A stretch of DNA of 64,000 bases from Tateyamaria sp. syn59 (GCF_007995245.1 NZ_VCBA01000016.1:1-64000); one strand, 5' to 3'. Shown: positions 39,309 through 54,257, counted from the first letter of the stretch. Notes: generated by a model from the letters alone, not told the origin. Program-made: numbers and translations.

Positions 39309-40220
39309 TTATGTACCCCACCGCAGGACCAAGGGGTCCAGAGGTTCTAACAGATCTATCAGGCGGGACCGGATTGCCGGATGCAAGGGCGGGATCGGAT
39401 GGCGGCAGAACTCGGACCTGATCACGCCGCCTTCGACCATAGCGGCCTTGCAAGACTGCCAACCGCATTGGCGGTTCTCGTGATTGATCGCCATTGCGAC
39501 CCGACCATAGGCCTCGGTGGCGCCCTTGACGTCCCCCGCATGGTGTTTGGTGATCACCGGCTTGATCTGGTCAACGATCATGCCGCTGGTCATCGCGCCT
39601 GTGGCCCCGGCATCGAGGTCGGCCAGCAGCGTAATGGCTTCTTCGCCATCGAACGGTGCCTCGATCGCGGCGCCGCCCTGTTCGATCAAGGCACGGATCT
39701 TGTTGGCCGCGCGCGGGCACTCGATCTTGAAAAGTTTCACCGCCTCAATCTCGCGCGCCATACGGACCAGCAGCGGCACCGACAGGTCAACACCGGACAG
39801 CGGTGCGTCCTGTACCATAATCGGAATTCCGACCTCACCCACAGCTGCAAATTGTTCAAAGCTCTGCTCTGGCGTGCCCTTTAGAAGCGCGCCGTGATAG
39901 GGCGGCATCATCATCACGATATCCGCGCCCAAATCCTTGGCAAAGCGGGCGCGCTCAACCGCGATCTGCGTTGCGTAATGGCTGATCGTCACAATCACCG
40001 GCACCCGGCCCGCGACATGTTCCACGCTCAGCCGGGCAAGCTGCGCGCGCTCGTAATCCGAAATCAGGAACTGTTCCGAGAAGTTGGCCAACACGCAAAT
40101 CCCATCGGCGCCCTGATCAATCAGGCAGTCGAGCACGCGCTTCATGCCCTCAAGATCGAGCGTACCGTCGTCGTGAAAGGGCGTGGGGGCGACGGGCCAT
40201 ATGCCGGTATATTGCGTCAT
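39309..40220 (-). CDS. DapA-family 2-keto-3-deoxy-pentonate dehydratase-like protein
   Basis: A 303-aa TIM-barrel enzyme of the dihydrodipicolinate synthase superfamily. [22 protein letters not shown] starts the barrel; the Schiff-base lysine is Lys165 in [17 protein letters not shown]. The segments [28 protein letters not shown] recall L-2-keto-3-deoxyarabonate dehydratases, which turn that acid into 2-oxoglutarate semialdehyde. This links the enolase-type dehydratase upstream with the semialdehyde dehydrogenase downstream. An aldolase activity of the same family cannot be excluded. The start overlaps the stop of the enolase-type gene by 4 bp. Confidence 0.78.
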   Translation of the reverse strand: MTQYTGIWPVAPTPFHDDGTLDLEGMKRVLDCLIDQGADGICVLANFSEQFLISDYERAQLARLSVEHVAGRVPVIVTISHYATQIAVERARFAKDLGADIVMMMPPYHGALLKGTPEQSFEQFAAVGEVGIPIMVQDAPLSGVDLSVPLLVRMAREIEAVKLFKIECPRAANKIRALIEQGGAAIEAPFDGEEAITLLADLDAGATGAMTSGMIVDQIKPVITKHHAGDVKGATEAYGRVAMAINHENRQCGWQSCKAAMVEGGVIRSEFCRHPIPPLHPAIRSRLIDLLEPLDPLVLRWGT

Positions 40221-41392
40221 TCAATGATCTCGAAGTGTTTCAGGTGTTTATCGGTGATCGAGATGCCCAGACCCGGAGTGTCGTCATTCAGTTGCAGATA
40301 CCCGTTCTCGGCTTCGGCGTCGCCCTCGAAGATGTAATAAAACAGCTCGTTGCCAACCTCGACATCGAACACCGGGAAGTATTCAGAGATCGGGCAATTC
40401 GTATTGGCCATGGTCAGGTGGTAATTGTGCATCTGGCCCGCGTGCGGGATCACGGGGATCTGCGCGGCCTCGGCAATCGCATTGATCTTCTGCGCCGCGG
40501 TGATGCCGCCAACGCGGTTGGTGTCGTATTGCAGGATGCTGACGGCCTTCTTCTGGATCAAGTCATTGCACCCCATAACGCTAAACTCGTGCTCCCCGCC
40601 CGAAATCGGCACGATCCCTAAGGCGTTCAGCTCCGCATACCCCGCGACATCGTCCGCAATCACCGGCTCTTCCAGCCAGCGCGGCTCGTACTTTTCCAGC
40701 TTTGGCAGCATCCGTTTGGCATAGTCCAAGTTCCAACCCATGTAGCATTCGAGCATGAGATCAACGTCATACCCCAGAACCTCGCGCAGCGCTTCGACGC
40801 GCTTGAGGTTTTCGCGCATGCCCGCCATGCCATCCTTGGGGCCAAAGCCGAAACGCGATTTGAACGCCTGATAGCCATGGCTGGCCGCCTCTTCAGCCTC
40901 GCGCTGCATGGCCTCAATGCTGTCGGCATAGAGCTTGGAGTAGTAGACAGGTATCTTTTCCTTGGTGCGCCCGCCCAGCAGCTTGAAGACCGGTTTGCCA
41001 ACCAGCTTGCCCATCAGGTCCCAGATCGCGATGTCGATGGCGCTGATCGCGGTCATGCCGATGCCCTTGCGACCCCAGGCATGGGTGCGGCGGTACATCT
41101 TTTCCCAGATATAGGCGTAATCGAACGGGTCTTCCCCGATCACAAGCGGCGCGTACCAGTCATCAATCGCTTTCTTGACGACCGTCGGCGCCAGTGCGGC
41201 ATTGCCGATGCCAACGGTCCCATCCTCGGTTTCCACCTCGCAGGTCAGCCATTGGTGGAACCGGAAAGACGCCATGGCATCCCCTTTGATCCACAGGGCA
41301 TCCGACGCGTTGGTGCAGAAATTGCCCTGCGGTGGCACAGTCGGGCCGGTCCAGTTCCAGACCCGCGTCCGGACAGATTTAATCTTGGTCAT
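40217..41392 (-). CDS. Enolase-superfamily sugar-acid dehydratase (L-rhamnonate dehydratase-like)
   Basis: A 391-aa member of the mandelate racemase/muconate-lactonizing-type group. It has the opening [12 protein letters not shown], the [25 protein letters not shown] capping-to-barrel junction (about 117-141), metal ligands in LMLECYMGW (Glu215), RWLEEP (Glu241) and SGGEHEF (Glu267), and the Asp290-His317 pair in QYDTNRVGG and IPHAGQMHN. This layout is that of L-rhamnonate dehydratases, which also act on L-lyxonate and L-mannonate. With a DapA-type dehydratase and a semialdehyde dehydrogenase following, a pentonate such as L-lyxonate or L-arabonate fits better than a deoxyhexonate. Note the first ligand is Glu where many relatives have Asp. 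Confidence 0.78.
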   Translation of the reverse strand: MTKIKSVRTRVWNWTGPTVPPQGNFCTNASDALWIKGDAMASFRFHQWLTCEVETEDGTVGIGNAALAPTVVKKAIDDWYAPLVIGEDPFDYAYIWEKMYRRTHAWGRKGIGMTAISAIDIAIWDLMGKLVGKPVFKLLGGRTKEKIPVYYSKLYADSIEAMQREAEEAASHGYQAFKSRFGFGPKDGMAGMRENLKRVEALREVLGYDVDLMLECYMGWNLDYAKRMLPKLEKYEPRWLEEPVIADDVAGYAELNALGIVPISGGEHEFSVMGCNDLIQKKAVSILQYDTNRVGGITAAQKINAIAEAAQIPVIPHAGQMHNYHLTMANTNCPISEYFPVFDVEVGNELFYYIFEGDAEAENGYLQLNDDTPGLGISITDKHLKHFEIIE

Positions 41393-41395
41393 GAC

Positions 41396-42892
41396 TTACT
41401 CTCCGGTCGATACCAACGGGTCGCGCTGTTTGAAAAGCCGCCAAAAGTACGGTCCGAACAAGGCGAGGATTGTGAGAACAAAAAACAGAAGCGACAGCGG
41501 GCGCGTGAACATCAGCCACCACTGATCGTCCAGCATGATCAACGACTGGCCCAGACGCTTTTCCAACATCCCGCCCAGGATCAACCCGATGGCAAGTGGG
41601 ACGACGGAGTACCCAAAACGGCGCATGAAATAGCCCACCACGCCTGAGGCCAGCGCGATATACACATCAAGCATGGACTGGTCCAAGGCATAGGCCCCGA
41701 CAATGGAAAACGTAAACACGATGGGCCACAGGATCTGCACAGGGACAAAGGTGACCTGTGCGAATATTTTGGCACCAAAGAGCCCGACAAAGATGAATGT
41801 CACGTTCACCAGCAGCATGGCCCAGAAGATCGCATAGGCGAACTCGGCCTGTTGGGTGAACATCGTTGGTCCCGGTTGCAAACCATGCACCATGAGCCCG
41901 GCCAGAATGACCGCCGCCGTCGGGCTGCCTGGAATACCCAGCGCAAGGGTCGGGACCATCGCGCCACCTGTGGCCGAGTTGTTGGCCGCCTCGGATCCCG
42001 CAATGCCTTCGACAGATCCCTTCCCGAACTCTTCGGGCGTTTTTGACCAGCGCCGCGCCTCGTTATAGCCGATCATCGACGCAACGGTCGCGCCCTCGGC
42101 CGGCAAAATGCCGATGAACGTGCCGATGCCGGAAGACCGCAGAATGGTCTTCCAGACCTTGCGGTAGTCTTCTCGCGAGGGCAACTTGATGGCCTTCATC
42201 TGAATGAGCTTGCGTTCGGCCTGAAGCCGTTCTGCCTGCACCAGCAACTCGGAAATTCCGAAAATGCCGATCATGACCGGTACAAAGCCGATCCCTTCGG
42301 ACAATTCGTTGAAGCCGAAGGTAAACCGTTCAACCGTCGTCAGCAGGTCTTTACCCACCGTGGCCAGCAGGATCCCAAGCGACCCGGCAATGATGTTTCG
42401 CATCGGTGTACCGTCGCCGATGGTTGCCAGCATCGAAATGCCAAAGACGGTCAGCGCAAAGTATTCCGGCGGGGCAAAGTTGTATGCCATGCGCGCCATC
42501 AACGGGGCGGCCAGCATCAGGCAGATGACCGAAATGATCCCCCCGATCGTCGACGACACCGTCGCCATGCCCAGTGCCCGGCCGGCTTCGCCCCGCTGCG
42601 CGAGCGGAAAGCCGTCCAGACAGGTCGTGGCACTTGCGGACGTACCCGGCGTGTTGATCAGGATCGCGGTAATGGCGCCGGCAAAAGTCGCAGCACAGTA
42701 GATCGTGGTCAGGATTGCGATGGCCGGAATAGGCTCCATCGTAATGGTGAACGGCAACAGAAGTGCGGCACCTGTGGTGGCGTTCAGCCCCGGCAAGGCA
42801 CCGATAATCACACCGCCCAGCGTCGCCGCGAACAGCAAGATCAACAGCTGGGGATCAAGAAGTGCGTAAAGTCCTGCGAACAAAGGGGCCAT
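41396..42892 (-). CDS. TctA-family large permease subunit
   Basis: Large membrane subunit of the second TTT transporter, 498 aa from the ATG at 42892 (a GTG at 42910 would overlap the TctB gene and is less likely). TctA hallmarks are GGVIIGALPGLNATTGAALLLPFTI near residue 28, INTPGTSASATTCLDGFPLAQRGEAGRALG near residue 80 and the symmetric repeat GIAGSEAANNSATGGAMVPTLALGIPGSPTAAVILAG near residue 300. About twelve helices are expected. It lies 5 bp after tctB and 3 bp before the dehydratase gene, which makes an acid-sugar substrate likely. Confidence 0.92.
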   Translation of the reverse strand: MAPLFAGLYALLDPQLLILLFAATLGGVIIGALPGLNATTGAALLLPFTITMEPIPAIAILTTIYCAATFAGAITAILINTPGTSASATTCLDGFPLAQRGEAGRALGMATVSSTIGGIISVICLMLAAPLMARMAYNFAPPEYFALTVFGISMLATIGDGTPMRNIIAGSLGILLATVGKDLLTTVERFTFGFNELSEGIGFVPVMIGIFGISELLVQAERLQAERKLIQMKAIKLPSREDYRKVWKTILRSSGIGTFIGILPAEGATVASMIGYNEARRWSKTPEEFGKGSVEGIAGSEAANNSATGGAMVPTLALGIPGSPTAAVILAGLMVHGLQPGPTMFTQQAEFAYAIFWAMLLVNVTFIFVGLFGAKIFAQVTFVPVQILWPIVFTFSIVGAYALDQSMLDVYIALASGVVGYFMRRFGYSVVPLAIGLILGGMLEKRLGQSLIMLDDQWWLMFTRPLSLLFFVLTILALFGPYFWRLFKQRDPLVSTGE

Positions 42893-42897
42893 CGTGC

Positions 42898-43338
42898 TCA
42901 CCCGTACCAAAGGTTGGTCAGAAACCCGCGCGGAAAGCGGATGCGGAACGCCTGATCAAACAGAAGGAATATCAGCGCCGGACTGACGAGCGAGACAAAG
43001 CCGATGCCCCAAGCCCGCCTTTCGCCCCAGGCGTAGGCCAACCCACCGGCAAACACGCCAAGACCCAGAAACATGTCGATCTGTGCCAGTAGCACAAAGA
43101 CGATGAACAACCCCATGCTTGTCCACACGTTTGGCCCGATAGGCGGATGTTCGACAGGTTTATCAAAGATCATCACCAGCACCGACAAGGCCATGATCAG
43201 CAACAGGACCATCTGCGGAAAGTCCGCCGGCTGCATGCCCCGCAACAAGATCGGCGGAACCCGGTCAAACTGCGTGCTGAGCCAAAAGGCGAACAGGCAG
43301 AATACGATTGTGCCGCATGGGACTGCGTAACGCGTCAT
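42898..43338 (-). CDS. TctB-family small permease subunit
   Basis: A 146-aa protein with four predicted helices, the normal size for TctB: MTRYAVPCGTIVFCLFAFWLS, FPQMVLLLIMALSVLVMIF, SMGLFIVFVLLAQIDMFLGLGVFAGGLAYAWG and the C-terminal IGFVSLVSPALIFLLFDQAFRIRFP. It lies between the TctC and TctA genes in standard TTT order. TctB proteins are poorly conserved, so the call rests on length, topology and position. Confidence 0.85.
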   Translation of the reverse strand: MTRYAVPCGTIVFCLFAFWLSTQFDRVPPILLRGMQPADFPQMVLLLIMALSVLVMIFDKPVEHPPIGPNVWTSMGLFIVFVLLAQIDMFLGLGVFAGGLAYAWGERRAWGIGFVSLVSPALIFLLFDQAFRIRFPRGFLTNLWYG

Positions 43339-43413
43339 GGCGTGCCTTTCGAAACAGGGCGATCAAGGGCCCGGCCCGTCCCGCACCAGGGACGGACAGG
43401 GCAGTTTCGTGAT

Positions 43414-44358
43414 TTATTCGATGAAACCCAGATCGCGCAGGGCGGCATCCATATCTGACTGCATCGACGTCAGCTGTTCGCCCCAGACATCGGAGCCAGC
43501 CACAGACGTCGCATCCAGCCCCACCGAGGTGAGGAACCCCTTGTACACGGTGTGGTTCATTGCGTTCAGCAGCGCTTCCTCGATCTTTGCTGCGACCTCG
43601 TCAGGCGTGTCGGCATGCACGACAAAACCGCGCACGGTCGAGAAGTTTGCGTCGATACCCAATTCCTGAGCAGTCGCGACATCCGGCAGACCGCTCATGC
43701 GCTCGGGCGCCAGGACGACGACAGGGCAAATGTCACCCGCCTCGATCTGCGATCCGGCTTCGGCGAGGTTCAGCACCGCCACGTCAACGGCACCGGCGAC
43801 AAGCTGGGTTGCCAGCTCGCCGCCCCCTTCGAAGGGCACGATCTTGGGCGTTGCCAGCTCACCGCGCCGCGCGAACATAAAGGCGGACACATCGTCGATG
43901 CCGCCCAGATGTGTCGTGCCATAGGTCAGCGGTTCATCCTTCTGCGCATCAACAAATGCCTGCGCCGACTCGTATGCGCCGCAGCGCGCCATCAGAATTT
44001 GCGGATCATCGGTGCCCCGCGCGATGGGACGCACGTCGTCAAGCGACATCTCGGTCTTGCCCAGCGCAACAGTTGCCGAATGGCCGATGGTGAATGTCAG
44101 GATGCTGTGACCGTCGGCTTCCTGCGTCAGATAGTAGTCCATAGCCGAGGCGCCCCCGCCGCCGCGCTTGTTCACGACGACCATGTCGGTGCCCAGCTCG
44201 CGGCGCGCGCGGATCATCATCATCCGGGTGGTCACATCGGTCCCGCCGCCGTTCCCGGCGTGCGTGATCACTTCGATGGTTTTGGATGGGAATTCTTGCG
44301 CGACGACTTCGCCGCCGACGACTGCGGTGGCTGCCGCAATGGCGAGTAATTTTTTCAT
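43414..44358 (-). CDS. TctC/Bug-family periplasmic binding protein
   Basis: First gene of the sugar-acid island, 314 aa with signal peptide MKKLLAIAAATAVVGGEVVAQ. The mature start FPSKTIEVITHAGNGGGTDVTTRMM and the VNKRGGGGASAMDYYL loop are standard for Bug proteins, whose two beta-hairpin loops hold the carboxylate of the ligand. The start is preceded by AGGGAGG. An 18-bp palindrome, the likely GntR operator, lies 62 bp upstream. The predicted ligand is a sugar acid, inferred from the dehydratases downstream. Confidence 0.9.
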   Translation of the reverse strand: MKKLLAIAAATAVVGGEVVAQEFPSKTIEVITHAGNGGGTDVTTRMMMIRARRELGTDMVVVNKRGGGGASAMDYYLTQEADGHSILTFTIGHSATVALGKTEMSLDDVRPIARGTDDPQILMARCGAYESAQAFVDAQKDEPLTYGTTHLGGIDDVSAFMFARRGELATPKIVPFEGGGELATQLVAGAVDVAVLNLAEAGSQIEAGDICPVVVLAPERMSGLPDVATAQELGIDANFSTVRGFVVHADTPDEVAAKIEEALLNAMNHTVYKGFLTSVGLDATSVAGSDVWGEQLTSMQSDMDAALRDLGFIE

Positions 44359-44420
44359 GGTGTCCTCCCTAGGAAACGGCGCTGTGTGCGCTCGGCATAT
44401 TCCATATCAGGCATTTTAAT

Positions 44421-44438
44421 ATTTTGGAATACCAAAAT
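44421..44438. promoter_or_regulatory. Candidate GntR/FadR operator of the sugar-acid operon
   Basis: ATTTTGG-AATA-CCAAAAT is an 18-bp element with perfect 7-bp arms and the TTGG-N4-CCAA core seen at FadR/UxuR-type operators. It lies in the 365-bp gap between tctC and rpoC, which otherwise holds only the rpoC terminator and no gene that I can support. Confidence 0.7.
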
Positions 44439-44665
44439 TCCAGACATGGAGTTTGAACCCCAGACAGACGACTTGAAGGCGGAAACTTCCAAGATGACTT
44501 GGGCGTCGACGTCACCTCCTAAACGGCGGCAAAGCCGTGCATCCTGCTCATCCTTGGACAAGCCTGTTGATGAACCGTGTGGCTTACGTCCTGTACGCTC
44601 CATCGGCGCAGAGATGCGCGCTGCACAACGGGTCACCTGGCACCCGTTCACTCACGTCCCATAAA

Positions 44666-44698
44666 CGCAAAAACCCCCGCCTGTCCGGGCGGGGGTTT
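44666..44698 (-). terminator. Rho-independent terminator after rpoC
   Basis: An 11-bp stem (AAACCCCCGCC with GGCGGGGGTTT, 44671..44681 and 44688..44698) with a 6-nt loop; on the minus strand it is followed by a run of T. It lies 26 nt past the rpoC stop codon and ends the rplJL-rpoBC unit, so rpsL-fusA needs its own promoter. Confidence 0.92.
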
Positions 44699-44723
44699 CC
44701 ATTCTCAAAACCGAAGGACTGTA

Positions 44724-48964
<4,241 letters not shown>

Positions 48965-48968
<4 letters not shown>

Positions 48969-49279
48969 TGGGTGTCCTTTCCAGGTTCCGGGCATTTGAA
49001 CGCGTAGAAGCGGCCCGAGTAGGCTGCCAGAGTGCGCGTAAATTCGATGACCGAAGCATTTGTATTGGTAGGCAGGTCGCAAGTTTGAAGAGCGCCACGC
49101 AATGCGCGCTGATAGCCAGCATTTGAGTCTGTCAAGCGAATAACATCGACGCTGACGCTATGCGTCGCGCCGCTGCGCTGGCGGATTGGACTATCCTTCG
49201 CCAACTCAGCAACTCTTGGTCCGCAAGCGGATAATGCACAAGCGCCAGCAGTTGCAAGCATTGCGTGGCTCATCTTCAC
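48965..49279 (-). CDS. Small predicted lipoprotein between rpoB and rpoC
   Basis: 104 aa with an N-terminal hydrophobic segment and lipobox ([18 protein letters not shown], lipidated Cys at residue 19), then a short soluble domain with two Cys (TCDLP and FKCPEP) that may form a disulfide. I do not recognise the family. Its ATG overlaps the rpoB stop codon and its stop overlaps the rpoC ATG, 4 bp each, so it is translated as part of the rpoBC message. A lipoprotein here is unexpected because rpoB and rpoC are normally adjacent. The in-frame overlaps argue that it is a real gene and not a shadow. Confidence 0.72.
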
Positions 49280-52200
49280 TCGTCTTCCTCGGCGTCGAGC
49301 AGCTCCATATTGAGGCCCAGACCGCGGACCTCTTTGACCAGAACGTTGAACGATTCCGGCACGCCGGCTTCGAAATTGTCCTCGCCCTTGACGATGCTCT
49401 CATAGACCTTGGTCCGGCCCGCCACGTCGTCCGACTTCACCGTCAACATCTCTTGCAGGGTGTAGGCGGCGCCGTAGGCTTCCAGGGCCCAGACCTCCAT
49501 CTCACCAAAGCGCTGACCACCGAACTGCGCCTTACCACCCAGCGGCTGCTGGGTCACAAGCGAGTACGGACCGGTCGAACGGGCGTGGATCTTGTCGTCC
49601 ACAAGGTGGTGCAGCTTCAGCAGGTACTTGATGCCCACCGTCACGGGGCGGCTGAACTGCTCGCCCGTGCGGCCGTCAAACAGCACCGACTGACCCGAGG
49701 TCGAGAACCCGGCACGCTCCAGCGCGTCGTTCACGTCCGCCTCTTTCGCACCGTCAAAGACCGGCGTCGCGATCGGCACACCGCGGGTCACATTGCCCGC
49801 CGCTTCGACAAGATGCTCCTCGTCCATGCCGCTGATGCCCTCGTTATAGACATCCTCGCCATAGGCCAGGCTCATCGCTTCGCGCACTGGGGTCAGATCA
49901 CCCGACCGGCGGTACTCTTGCAGCGCCTCGTCCACATTCACGCCCAGACCCCGCGCGGCCCAGCCCATGTGCGTTTCAAGGATCTGGCCCACGTTCATGC
50001 GCGATGGCACACCCAGCGGGTTCAGACAGAAATCGACCGGGGTACCATCCGCGAGGAACGGCATGTCCTCCATCGGCACCACTTTCGAAATCACACCCTT
50101 GTTGCCGTGACGACCGGCCATCTTGTCGCCCGGTTGCAGCTTGCGCTTCACCGCCACGAACACCTTAACCATCTTCATCACGCCCGGGGGCAGATCGTCA
50201 CCACGGCGGACCTTCTCGACCTTGTCCTCGAACCGGGCATCCAGGGCACGTTTCTGCGCCTCGTATTGCTCGTTCAGGGCCTCGACCACCTGTGCGGACT
50301 GCTCGTCCTTCAGGGCAATCTGCCACCATGCGGAACGCGGGAAGGCTTCCAACAGATCGGCGTCCACGTTGGAGCCCGCCTTGACGCCTTTCGGCCCCTT
50401 GGCGATCTCTTTGCCCAACAGCATGTCGCCCAGACGGGCATAGATGTTGCGGTCCAGAATGGTCAGCTCGTCGTCCCGGTCACGGGCCAGACGCTCGACT
50501 TCCTCACGCTCGATCTGCAGGGCACGTTCGTCCTTCTCCACACCGTGGCGGTTGAACACACGCACCTCAACGACCGTGCCGAAGTCACCCGGCTTCACGC
50601 GCAGCGAGGTGTCGCGCACGTCCGAGGCTTTCTCACCAAAGATGGCGCGCAGAAGCTTCTCTTCCGGCGTCATCGGGCTCTCGCCCTTCGGTGTGATCTT
50701 ACCGACCAAGATGTCGCCCGGCTCCACGTCGGCACCAATATACACGATGCCCGCTTCGTCGAGGTTGCGCAGGGCTTCCTCACCGACGTTCGGAATATCG
50801 CGGGTGATCTCTTCCGGACCCAGCTTGGTGTCACGGGCGGCGACTTCAAACTCCTCGATGTGGATGGAGGTAAAGACGTCGTCACGCGACACGCGCTCGG
50901 AGATCAGGATCGAGTCTTCGTAGTTGTAGCCATTCCACGGCATGAACGCGACGACCACGTTCTTGCCCAGCGCCAGTTCACCCATATCGGTGGATGGACC
51001 ATCGGCAATGACCTCACCCTTCTGAACCGTGTCACCCACCTTCACCAGCGGACGCTGGTTGATGCAGGTGTTCTGGTTCGACCGCTGGAACTTGCGCATG
51101 CGGTAGATGTCCACACCCGCGTCACCCAGCTCAAGGTCGTGCGTCGCACGGATCACGATCCGGGTGGCGTCCACCTGGTCGATAATACCGGCACGTTTCG
51201 CCATGATGGCCGCACCAGAGTCGCGCGCCACAACTTCCTCAATACCGGTGCCGACCAGCGGCGCCTCGGCTTGCAGAAGCGGAACCGCCTGACGTTGCAT
51301 GTTCGAACCCATAAGCGCCCGGTTCGCGTCGTCATTCTCAAGGAACGGGATCAAGGACGCAGCAACAGACACCAACTGCTTGGGCGACACGTCGATCAGG
51401 TCCACCTGATCCACGGGCGACAAGGTGTAGTCCCCGGATTTCCGGGTGTTCACCATCTCGTTGCGGAACTTGCCGTCCTCGTCCAGCATCGCGTTGGCCT
51501 GCGCCACGGTGTGACGCATTTCCTCGGTCGCGGACATGTAGTGGACTTCGTCGGTCACCTGACCTTCGTTCACCACGCGGTAGGGCGTTTCGATAAAGCC
51601 GTACTTGTTCACGCGGGCAAAGGTCGCAAGGCTGTTGATCAGACCGATGTTCGGCCCTTCCGGCGTCTCAATCGGGCACATCCGACCATAGTGGGTCGGG
51701 TGCACGTCGCGCACCTCAAAGCCCGCGCGCTCACGGGTCAGACCGCCCGGCCCAAGCGCCGACAGACGACGCTTGTGCGTCACTTCGGACAGCGGGTTCG
51801 TCTGGTCCATGAACTGCGACAGTTGCGACGAACCAAAGAACTCACGCACGGCAGCCGCAGCAGGCTTCGCGTTGATCAGGTCCTGCGGCATCACCGTGTC
51901 GATCTCGACCGAAGACATACGCTCCTTGATCGCACGTTCCATGCGCAGCAGACCCACGCGGTACTGGTTCTCCATCAACTCGCCGACGGAGCGGACACGA
52001 CGGTTGCCAAGGTGGTCGATATCATCGACGTCACCCTTGCCATCACGCAGTTCCACCAGCGCCTTGATGCAGGCCACGATGTCCTCTTTGCGCAGGGTCC
52101 GCTGGGTGTCTTCGGCGTCCAGCGCCAGACGCATGTTCATCTTCACGCGACCAACGGCCGACAGGTCATACCGCTCGCTGTCAAAGAACAGCGTGTCAAA

Positions 52201-53412
52201 CAGGGCGCTTGCCGCATCCACGGTGGGCGGCTCGCCCGGACGCATCACGCGGTAGATGTCCATGAGCGCGGTTTCGCGGTTCATGTTCTTGTCTTGGGCC
52301 AGCGTGTTGCGGATGTACGGACCGACATTGACGTTGTCGATGTCAAGGACCGGAATATCGGTGATCCCTGCGTCAATCAGCTCTTTCACGGTGCCACCGA
52401 TCAGGTCGCCATCCTTGTCGTATTCCAGGGTCAGCTCATCACCGGCCTCGACATAGATCGCGCCGTTTTCTTCGTTGATGATGTCCTTGGCGACGAACTT
52501 GCCGACGATGTTCTCGTAAGGGACCAGCAGGTCGGTGACCGTGCCCTCGTCGATCAGCTTCTTGACAGCCCGCGGCGTGACCTTCTTGCCCGCTTCGGCA
52601 ATCACTTCGCCGGTCTTGGCGTCGACCAGGTCATATGTCGGACGGGTGCCGCGCACACGGTCAGGGAAGAACGGGGTAACCCAGCCCTTGTTCTTCTCCA
52701 GCTTGTACTGAACCGTATCGTAATACGCGTCCATGATGTCTTCCTGGTCGAGACCCAGGGAATACAGCAGCGTCGTGACGGGCAGCTTGCGGCGACGGTC
52801 GATGCGGGCGAACACGATGTCCTTGGCGTCGAACTCGAAGTCCAGCCACGAACCGCGGTAAGGAATGATCCGGCAGGCAAACAGCAGCTTGCCCGAGGAA
52901 TGCGTCTTGCCCTTGTCGTGGTCAAAGAACACACCGGGCGAGCGGTGCATCTGGGATACGATCACACGCTCGGTGCCGTTCACGATAAACGTGCCGTTCG
53001 GTGTCATCAGGGGCATGTCGCCCATGAACACGTCTTGTTCCTTGATGTCCTTGACAGACTTTGCGCCCGTGTCCTCATCGACATCAAACACGATCAGACG
53101 CAGGGTAACCTTCAGCGGCGCGCTGTAGGTCATGTCGCGCTGCTGGCACTCTTCCACGTCGTATTTCGGCTTTTCCAGCTCGTACTTGACGTATTCCAGA
53201 ACGGACGTCTCGTTGAAGTCCTTGATCGGGAAGACCGACTGGAACACACCCATGATCCCTTCGCCGTCCATCGGCGTCGGCTCATCACCGGAGTTCAGGA
53301 ACAGATCGTAGGAGGATTTCTGCACCTCGATGAGGTTCGGCATGTCCAGCACTTCGCGGATCTTGCCGTAGTATTTACGTAGACGTTTCTGACCAAGGAA
53401 CGTTTGTGCCAT
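49276..53412 (-). CDS. rpoB: RNA polymerase beta subunit
   Basis: The start at 53412 ([18 protein letters not shown]) gives 1378 aa. The rifampicin-region sequence [68 protein letters not shown], in parts, is wild type as far as I can see. [15 protein letters not shown] and the C-terminal [32 protein letters not shown] are intact. It is preceded by a 398-bp gap after rplL and overlaps the lipoprotein gene at its 3' end. Length and motifs leave no doubt. Confidence 0.98.
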   Translation of the reverse strand: MAQTFLGQKRLRKYYGKIREVLDMPNLIEVQKSSYDLFLNSGDEPTPMDGEGIMGVFQSVFPIKDFNETSVLEYVKYELEKPKYDVEECQQRDMTYSAPLKVTLRLIVFDVDEDTGAKSVKDIKEQDVFMGDMPLMTPNGTFIVNGTERVIVSQMHRSPGVFFDHDKGKTHSSGKLLFACRIIPYRGSWLDFEFDAKDIVFARIDRRRKLPVTTLLYSLGLDQEDIMDAYYDTVQYKLEKNKGWVTPFFPDRVRGTRPTYDLVDAKTGEVIAEAGKKVTPRAVKKLIDEGTVTDLLVPYENIVGKFVAKDIINEENGAIYVEAGDELTLEYDKDGDLIGGTVKELIDAGITDIPVLDIDNVNVGPYIRNTLAQDKNMNRETALMDIYRVMRPGEPPTVDAASALFDTLFFDSERYDLSAVGRVKMNMRLALDAEDTQRTLRKEDIVACIKALVELRDGKGDVDDIDHLGNRRVRSVGELMENQYRVGLLRMERAIKERMSSVEIDTVMPQDLINAKPAAAAVREFFGSSQLSQFMDQTNPLSEVTHKRRLSALGPGGLTRERAGFEVRDVHPTHYGRMCPIETPEGPNIGLINSLATFARVNKYGFIETPYRVVNEGQVTDEVHYMSATEEMRHTVAQANAMLDEDGKFRNEMVNTRKSGDYTLSPVDQVDLIDVSPKQLVSVAASLIPFLENDDANRALMGSNMQRQAVPLLQAEAPLVGTGIEEVVARDSGAAIMAKRAGIIDQVDATRIVIRATHDLELGDAGVDIYRMRKFQRSNQNTCINQRPLVKVGDTVQKGEVIADGPSTDMGELALGKNVVVAFMPWNGYNYEDSILISERVSRDDVFTSIHIEEFEVAARDTKLGPEEITRDIPNVGEEALRNLDEAGIVYIGADVEPGDILVGKITPKGESPMTPEEKLLRAIFGEKASDVRDTSLRVKPGDFGTVVEVRVFNRHGVEKDERALQIEREEVERLARDRDDELTILDRNIYARLGDMLLGKEIAKGPKGVKAGSNVDADLLEAFPRSAWWQIALKDEQSAQVVEALNEQYEAQKRALDARFEDKVEKVRRGDDLPPGVMKMVKVFVAVKRKLQPGDKMAGRHGNKGVISKVVPMEDMPFLADGTPVDFCLNPLGVPSRMNVGQILETHMGWAARGLGVNVDEALQEYRRSGDLTPVREAMSLAYGEDVYNEGISGMDEEHLVEAAGNVTRGVPIATPVFDGAKEADVNDALERAGFSTSGQSVLFDGRTGEQFSRPVTVGIKYLLKLHHLVDDKIHARSTGPYSLVTQQPLGGKAQFGGQRFGEMEVWALEAYGAAYTLQEMLTVKSDDVAGRTKVYESIVKGEDNFEAGVPESFNVLVKEVRGLGLNMELLDAEEDE

Positions 53413-53542
53413 GCGGTTCTCGCACTCCATCTTTGTTCTGGTCGCGCAACGGAAGGGGCATTCCCGGCGCGATCCTCAAAGATCGAAAAGGTGATCTATC
53501 CCTGCGCACCCGCCCAAGATGCGCGCCCGATCACAATCTTTC

Positions 53543-53580
53543 CTAAAAAGCCGCCGCAGCGGTTCGGACCCAGCGGCTTT
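53543..53580 (-). terminator. Hairpin with T-run between rplL and rpoB, likely attenuator
   Basis: AAAAAGCCGC (53543..53552) and GCGGCTTTTT (53571..53580) form a 10-bp stem with T-runs in both directions. It lies in the 398-bp rplL-rpoB gap, where partial termination sets the ratio of L7/L12 to RNA polymerase in many bacteria. The rest of the gap holds no gene. Confidence 0.65.
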
Positions 53581-53759
53581 TTGCGAAAGATCGGAACATG
53601 AAGTGTGTGTTCGGCTGACCCCCATAGATACAAGACGCAAAAAGCCGGGCGCGAATCATCGCTCCCAGCGGAGAGGTTCATTTAGGACGCTATCGGGGAA
53701 AGCACAAGGGACACACTGCGCCAAACCCCCGCTTTTGTCAAATCCCCGCCCAGAAACGG

Positions 53760-53791
53760 AAAAGGGCGCCCCGTCTCCGGAACGCCCCCTT
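53760..53791 (-). terminator. Imperfect hairpin just after rplL
   Basis: On the minus strand, 20 nt past the rplL stop codon, AAGGG and a bulged CG pair with CGCCCTT, ending in TTTT. It is weaker than the hairpin at 53543..53580 and may be part of the same attenuation region or an RNA-processing site. Confidence 0.45.
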
Positions 53792-53810
53792 CAATGCGAA
53801 ATCGCAAGGC

Positions 53811-54188
53811 TTAGGCCAGCTCGACCTCGGCGCCAGCTGCTTCCAGCTTGCCCTTGATCTCTTCGGCTTCGGCTTTGTCGACGCCTTCCTTGATCTTGCC
53901 GCCGGCTTCGACCAGGTCCTTGGCTTCTTTCAGGCCCAGACCGGTGATGCCGCGCACTTCCTTGATCACGTTGATCTTGGAGGCGCCTGCGTTTTTCAGG
54001 ACAACGTCGAATTCCGACTTCTCTTCCTCAGCGGCGCCACCGGCGTCGCCTGCAGGGCCAGCCATCATCACTGCGCCGCCAGCGGCGGGCTCGATGCCGT
54101 ACTCGTCCTTGAGGATGGTTTTCAGTTCTTGTGCTTCCAGCAGGGTCAGACCCACGATGCTTTCTGCGAGTGCTTTCAGATCAGCCAT
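53811..54188 (-). CDS. rplL: Large-subunit ribosomal protein L7/L12
   Basis: The 125-aa stalk protein that recruits translation factors. An N-terminal dimerisation helix ([23 protein letters not shown]) is followed by an Ala/Gly-rich hinge (residues about 38-55) and the C-terminal factor-binding domain with [26 protein letters not shown]. The hinge begins [21 protein letters not shown]. The gene lies 69 nt downstream of rplJ, as usual, and upstream of the attenuator and rpoB. Confidence 0.98.
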   Translation of the reverse strand: MADLKALAESIVGLTLLEAQELKTILKDEYGIEPAAGGAVMMAGPAGDAGGAAEEEKSEFDVVLKNAGASKINVIKEVRGITGLGLKEAKDLVEAGGKIKEGVDKAEAEEIKGKLEAAGAEVELA

Positions 54189-54257
54189 TGTATCAGCTCT
54201 TTCCGTTTACATGTGTTCCAACGTGCAGCGTTTACCGCACGCCAATCAGACAATGCC

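Noticed and set aside
44386-44664. Overlapping short frames between tctC and rpoC
   Set aside because: Both strands are open by chance; the region holds the GntR-type operator and the rpoC terminator, and no product was recognisable.
49186-53382. A 1398-codon open frame antisense to rpoB
   Set aside because: Same reason: a codon-bias shadow of rpoB with no recognisable product.
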